A stretch of DNA of 64,000 nucleotides from JBBSJZ01 sp041751935 (lineage in GTDB: Bacteria > Planctomycetota > Planctomycetia > Pirellulales > Pirellulaceae). The DNA lies in the NCBI GenBank assembly GCA_041751935.1, contig JBGSIA010000102.1, forward strand, positions 1-64,000. The letters are read 5' to 3'. The notes under the pieces are model-generated. The model ran no database searches. It worked only from the letters and a program-made list of their open reading frames with translations, and was not told where the DNA came from. This document shows positions 45,901 to 51,900 of the stretch, piece after piece. Position 1 is the first letter of the stretch; every line of letters begins with the position of its first letter. A program made the position numbers and the translations under genes.

Positions 45901-48900
45901 AAGGCCCGGTTGTCGCCGACCCGTCGCTTACCGTGATGTCATACGACGGAGTGATGTCACCGCCGTCGTGCAAGAACTGGATATCGCCAGCCGTGACTTC
46001 TGCAAGTGTAAACGAAGTTACAGCAGCGCCCGGATTGGAAGTTCGATTGAAACGTCCACCGAGTACATTGGACGGTGTTAAAACCAGACTTGACGATGCG
46101 TTGTCAACGTCCGTTGCGTTGATGTGCGCCGTTGTCAGAGTCAGAAAGCCAGCTTCGGAAATCGCAAACGAATTCGCGGTCAACGCGGGCGCGTCATTGA
46201 CCGACGTGACGGAGATCACCGCGACCTCAACTTGTGTGCTGAACGCAGTCGTGCCGCCGGTGACAGACGCGTCGACCTTGGTGCCGAAGGTTCCTGATGT
46301 CTGGTCCCAGGCATGAAACAGAACGGTGCCCGTATCGCCGCTGATTCCATTAGGAGTGAACCGCAGGCTATCGGTGGCTCGAAGTAGGAGTGCACTGGCC
46401 GTTGAAACGGTGTCGACATCCGTCCAACCCGAGCCCGTGTTGTATTGCCAAGTTCCGTTTGTCCCCGAAATGGACGTGATCGCGATCCCTTCGACAGCCC
46501 CTGCATCGGCATCAATAATCCGATCTCCGCCGGCGCTAGCGATGATCGAGGCCACTGTATTGCCGCTGTTGTTGGTGTTGTCTTCGGTGATCGTGGTCAG
46601 CGACATAAAGCTCGAGTTGTCGAGCACGGGCGCATCGTTGACGCTGGTAATGTCGATCTGCACAGCACCCAAGTTGGCCGAGAGAGCGCCACCGGAACCT
46701 GTGTTTCCGTTGTCGCTGATCGACACATAGACGATGTCAGCAGCTGTGCCGCTGAGGTTGGCTGTCGGGTGCAAGTACTGGATGTTCGTGGTAACTTCCA
46801 GGTAGGCGTTCAGGTCCACAAGTGTGCCTGTGAAGGAAACGTAGTCGCTACCGCTTAAGGCAACGGTCACACCACCGCTGCTAGTCGCGTAAAAGAATCC
46901 ACCGGCGTCGGCGCTTAGCGTCAACGTCAGTAGTCCGCTATTGTGATCCACGTCACTCAGATCAATCGCGGAAAGATCCAAATTGCCAAGCACATCTTCG
47001 GTGACGGTGAAAGTTGCGGGTATCGATCCAGCGTTGGTCGGAGCATCATTCACAGCGTTCACGGTGATCGCTACGTTTCCAGTGACTTCGGTTTGATCGG
47101 CAGCCAGAGCCGCGATTTCATCGGCCGAGAGCGCGCGGGTGTAGACGCGAGCGTCGTCGATCAGACCGTTGAAGTCGTAGCCTCCGAACCCAACGTTGGC
47201 GTGCGCACCTATCGTTGTCACGCCAGTCGAAGCCCCGTAGTTGATCGATGCGGTGTAGTTGGTGGTTGCTACTAATTGACCATCAATAAAAAGCGATTGC
47301 GTGCTGGCCACGTCGTCAAAACTAATCGCCACGTGTCGCCAACCGGTACCTGCTATTGAGACCCCAGAGTTGGTGTATTGCCAGTTCGATCCGTCCCAGA
47401 AAGAAGCCTGAGTACCATTCCCAACATCATCTGCCCGCAGCACGAAAACATTGCCAATACTAATAACCTCTCCGGAAGGTGCCCCGGGATTTAGATTGAC
47501 CCATGCTGCAAGCGTGGCATTGGCTGGATTCGAGAAAGTCGAAGCGACGGAAACGAAGTCACGGTCACCATCCAGGCTCAGCACTTCGCCCCGCTCGGGA
47601 TCGAAGACCGTCGTGGCGTCGCCGACCAACGTTCCGTTTTGCGAGATACCCACGCTCTGGTCGGTGGCATCGCCATCTTCAAACGTGTAGTGCCCATGCA
47701 GATCAGCAACCATCGAAGTGGTTACAACCAGGGTATCGCTGCCATTGTAGTTCCCAGTCGGCGTGTAGGTCATGCCCTGCAAGGCAGCATTGATGTCGGA
47801 CTCGGTGCCCTGAATCGTCATGAACGAGCTGCCGTTAGCTCCGCCGGGGATTAATAGTCCGGTCGTTTGCGATAAAGTCAACGTGCCGTTGCTGACTTGC
47901 AAGTAAATCTGAAACGGAGAATTGGTTCCAGCGTTCTCGTCGGTGACCGTGATGGCGTTGCCGTTACCACTGCTGAACGTCAAAGTTCCGTCTTCATCAA
48001 CACTCTGGGTAGCCAAAGGTATCGACTGCTGCACTTCGAACGGCATGTTCTGCAGTGAAATCGTGAAGGCTTCGTCGTACGTCGCCGTTCCGTCGCTGAC
48101 GCGAACGATAATCGTGTGCGTGGCATTGGTTTCGTAGTCGAGCAATGATCCGTTAGCGACGGTGATTTCACCGGTGTCAGCGTTTATCGTAAACGCGCCA
48201 GTAACTGTTTGCGATTGAATGGAGTAGGCTAGTGCATTGGTCGTATCAAGGACGTCATCGGCATTCCATTCAATGATGGAACGGCGGACTTGCGCGGATG
48301 ACGCATCATTCCATCTTCCAGTCGTTGCACTTAGGTCAGCGTAATCTTCATTTCCTCCTGAATCGCTAGGCTCGCCACTGTCCCAGTTTGTATACTCACC
48401 ATTGATGTTGTATCCGGTTCCTGTTCCCTGCCAAATGACATTGCCAGCGGTGTTGCCGGTATACGTTTGAAACGCTCCTTCAGTAATCTGGTCTGATACT
48501 CCAAGCCAAACATTGTCGCCGACCTGCGATGCAAATGTCCTGGCAATTGCGTTTTCTGCAGCGGAACTGACGGTTAGTAACTGACCCGAAACACCACCGA
48601 GCGTTGTAGCTATTGCGGTTGATTGTGAATTCGCCCACGTGTCATAGGTGGAGACCAACTTGTAAAATTTGCCCGTTTCGGCACTGTATCGCAATGTAGG
48701 ATCGGCAGCCAGTAATTGCGTGATTCTGGCTTCGCGGTCAATATCCAAACCATAAACGCCGCCGACGGTCGTTCCATTGCTCGCATTTTCTGTAATGCGA
48801 AGCGTCAGCGACGGATTGCTTGCGATGAAACCAGCACCCGTTGCATGTTGAACTGTCAAGTTGTTACCAGCGACGGTATCTGTGACCACGCCATTCGGAG

Positions 48901-51900
48901 AAAGATCATTGAATTTCCAGTTCGCTAAAAGGCTTGGTTCGGTGTAAGCCAAGTCGCTGTGATAGCTGGCTGCGATTTCAGATGCCGTGCGAACATCGCT
49001 GAAGACTCGCATGTCGTACAGCGTGCCTGAGAACTTCTGGTTGGGATCAAAGCTGCCGCCTTGAATGTCTTGATCGTTACCGAGCGTCAATGTACCGCCG
49101 CCTTGGACTGTGACTCCTGTTTGTAGTCCCGTTCCACTGTCTCGCAGCGTGCCATCCACAAAGACTTGCCAATCGCCTGCAGCGTTGTTCCAGGTTACCG
49201 CGAGTGAATGTACGTTGCCATCGGCCAGCGAGCTGTAGTTGAAAGTGTTGGCAACCGCAAATGAGCCATTGATATAAAAGCGAAAGGAACCGTCGCCCAT
49301 CAGACGCATGTTGACGTCGTTGCCAAAGTTCGTACTGCCCACGCCGTAAGACAGAAGTGTCATGTCGCCAGCACCGTTGGTGAATGACAACTGCGTTTCA
49401 ATCGTCATTTGACTCCGAACACCAAAAACCGCTCCGCCGTCATCCGCAAAGAGAACTGCGTCATTGCCACCGTCGTGATTGATTTGCAGTCCGCCGTCCG
49501 ATGTGACGTTCGCGTGAAGATTCTCGGGCGCGATATTACCTGACGACGAGGTCGACATCACGCTGCTTGATAGTTCGGAAGTGCTGCTCGCATAAGTCGC
49601 CGTTGCGGTAATCAGTTCGCCAATTGCCACGGTTCCGCTGTAGCCGGTCAAGCTGGCATTGGTAAACGTCGCGTTGCCACTGGCGTCTGTGTTGACCGTC
49701 GTGCTGCCAAGATACTTTTTGCCATCGCGTCGAGAAATATCGCCGGTTGACGGTGTGGCATAGAAGTGCAAAACAACGCCCGTGAGACTGGCGAGCGTAT
49801 TGATCGAACCACTGACGGTGACTGTCGTGCCCGTACCGTTCACCGAGGTTGAACTGATGATGGGAAAATTCTGTTGATTGTTGCTGCCGGTGTCCCCGTC
49901 AAGATTATCGTTGGCTGTGACTCCCGCAGAATCCACATCAATCCCGATCCCTGCGTTGCCGTAGAGCGCGTTGCCGACGATCGAGTTGCCGATACCGGTG
50001 GACCACAGATTGATGCCGTTGACATAGGTGCCACCGACTCCGTTGGCAGTGATCGTGTTGCCTTGGCCTGCGGTAATGCCGCCGATCGTGGTATTACTGA
50101 CGCCATTGGTCAACTGAATGCCGTGATACTGGTTGCCAGCAATAACGGTGCCTGCTGCATTGATACCGATGGTGTTGCCCTGAATGATCGTTCCGGACGA
50201 AGCACCGTTGATCTCAATGCCGTTGTAGCCACTACCAACAATGGCGTTGCCAAGCCCAAGGCCGCCGATGGTGGTGTCGTCAGCGCCTCCAGTGATGTTG
50301 ATCCCAACGGCAGAATTGCCAATCACTGTCAATCCGTCCGATCCCAGACCGATGTAGTTGTTCTGAATGAAGTTTCCGTCAGTCGTTTCACCGTCAATTT
50401 GAATTCCATCGCCATCGTTGCCAGCGATGATGTTGCGTTTCGTGCTTGTGCCGCCGACCTGAGTTCCCGTTGCACCGTTTTGGATGATAATGCCATCACT
50501 GGTGTTACCGCGATCGAGTAATCCTGTTGCGTCGGTGCCGATATAGTTGCCCCAGACCAGGGTTCCGGAAGTGCCGCTGTCCTGGATCATAATCCCAAAT
50601 TGATTTCCGGAAATCACGTTCCCTTCCCCTGAGTCGTTACTGCCATCCCAGTTGGTGCCTATCGTGCTGCCCGCAGAACCGCCTTCAATGACCACACCTG
50701 CCACGTTGCCAATGATCGTGGAACCATCGACCCCTAGGCCGATATAGTTGCCTTGTATAGAAGTCGCTGCCGCTGCATTGCCAACCGACACGCCAACCCA
50801 GTCATTGCCAGAGATGACGTTGCGATGTGCCGCCGTGCCGCCTCCAACAACGATACCGGTTCCCGAGCCCCACATCGTGACGCCGCCGATCGAGTTCCCA
50901 AGGTCAAGAAGTCCAGTCGCATCGGTACCGATGTAGTTGCCATAGACGTAGCTGTCCGTCGTGCCACTCCAGAACTCGATGCCGTACCAGTTGTTGCCAG
51001 AAATGACATTGCCTTGACCAGCCGTCGTTCCGCCAATCAGCACGTTGATCGTACCTCCGCCAACTACAATCCCGCTTTTAGCACCCTCTTGGGCAAGACC
51101 ATTGAGGTCATCGGTGCCAGAGGCATTCGTACCAACGTGGTTACCTTGAATGGTCGTGCTGTCAGCGTTCCACAGCAGAATCCCCTGGTTTGTATTTCCG
51201 GAGATAACGTTGCGGCCACCGGCTGTTCCATCACCGATAACCGACCCGGACGCATCCCCGATATTGATTCCGTAATCGTTGGCAACCACAACTGCGCCAG
51301 TAGCATCCACGCCGATGTAATTCCCCAGCAACGTGTTGTTGGTTGCCCCGGCTCCGTTGATGTAGACACCGCTGAGTTGATTACCGCCTATCACATTGCG
51401 ACTTTGCACGGTCGTGCCGCCGATCGTGTTGCCTGATCCCAGTAGGTGAATTCCGTAGCCGGTGTTCTGCTCGTTTACTCCTTGATCTGTTCCTGCGGCA
51501 CCGAAACTTCCGATGTAGTTTCCTTCGATTGTGCTTCCAGTTGACCCCGAGTCGATCTGAATCCCATCTCCGACAAAATCTCGCAGAACAAAACCGCGAA
51601 TGGTCGAACTGTCAGCGGTACTGGTCAGCTGGAAGCCATCGCCGGTAGCTCCGTTCGCATCGATGACGATTCGCGGCGTACCGCTAAAGCTATGCTGTGT
51701 CCAGGCGTCAAGGATCGTCGTGCCGGTAATGCTCGGCAGCGCTGACGAAAGGCTGATCGTTTGACTTCCAGCACCTGCGATGTTGAAGCTAATCGTGTCG
51801 ACACCAGCGGTATTGTTCGCTGCGGTAATCGCCTCTCGGAGCGAAATGCCATCGCCGCCGTTGTTAGAATTTAGATTCGTTATGGATGTGGTCGTGCCGT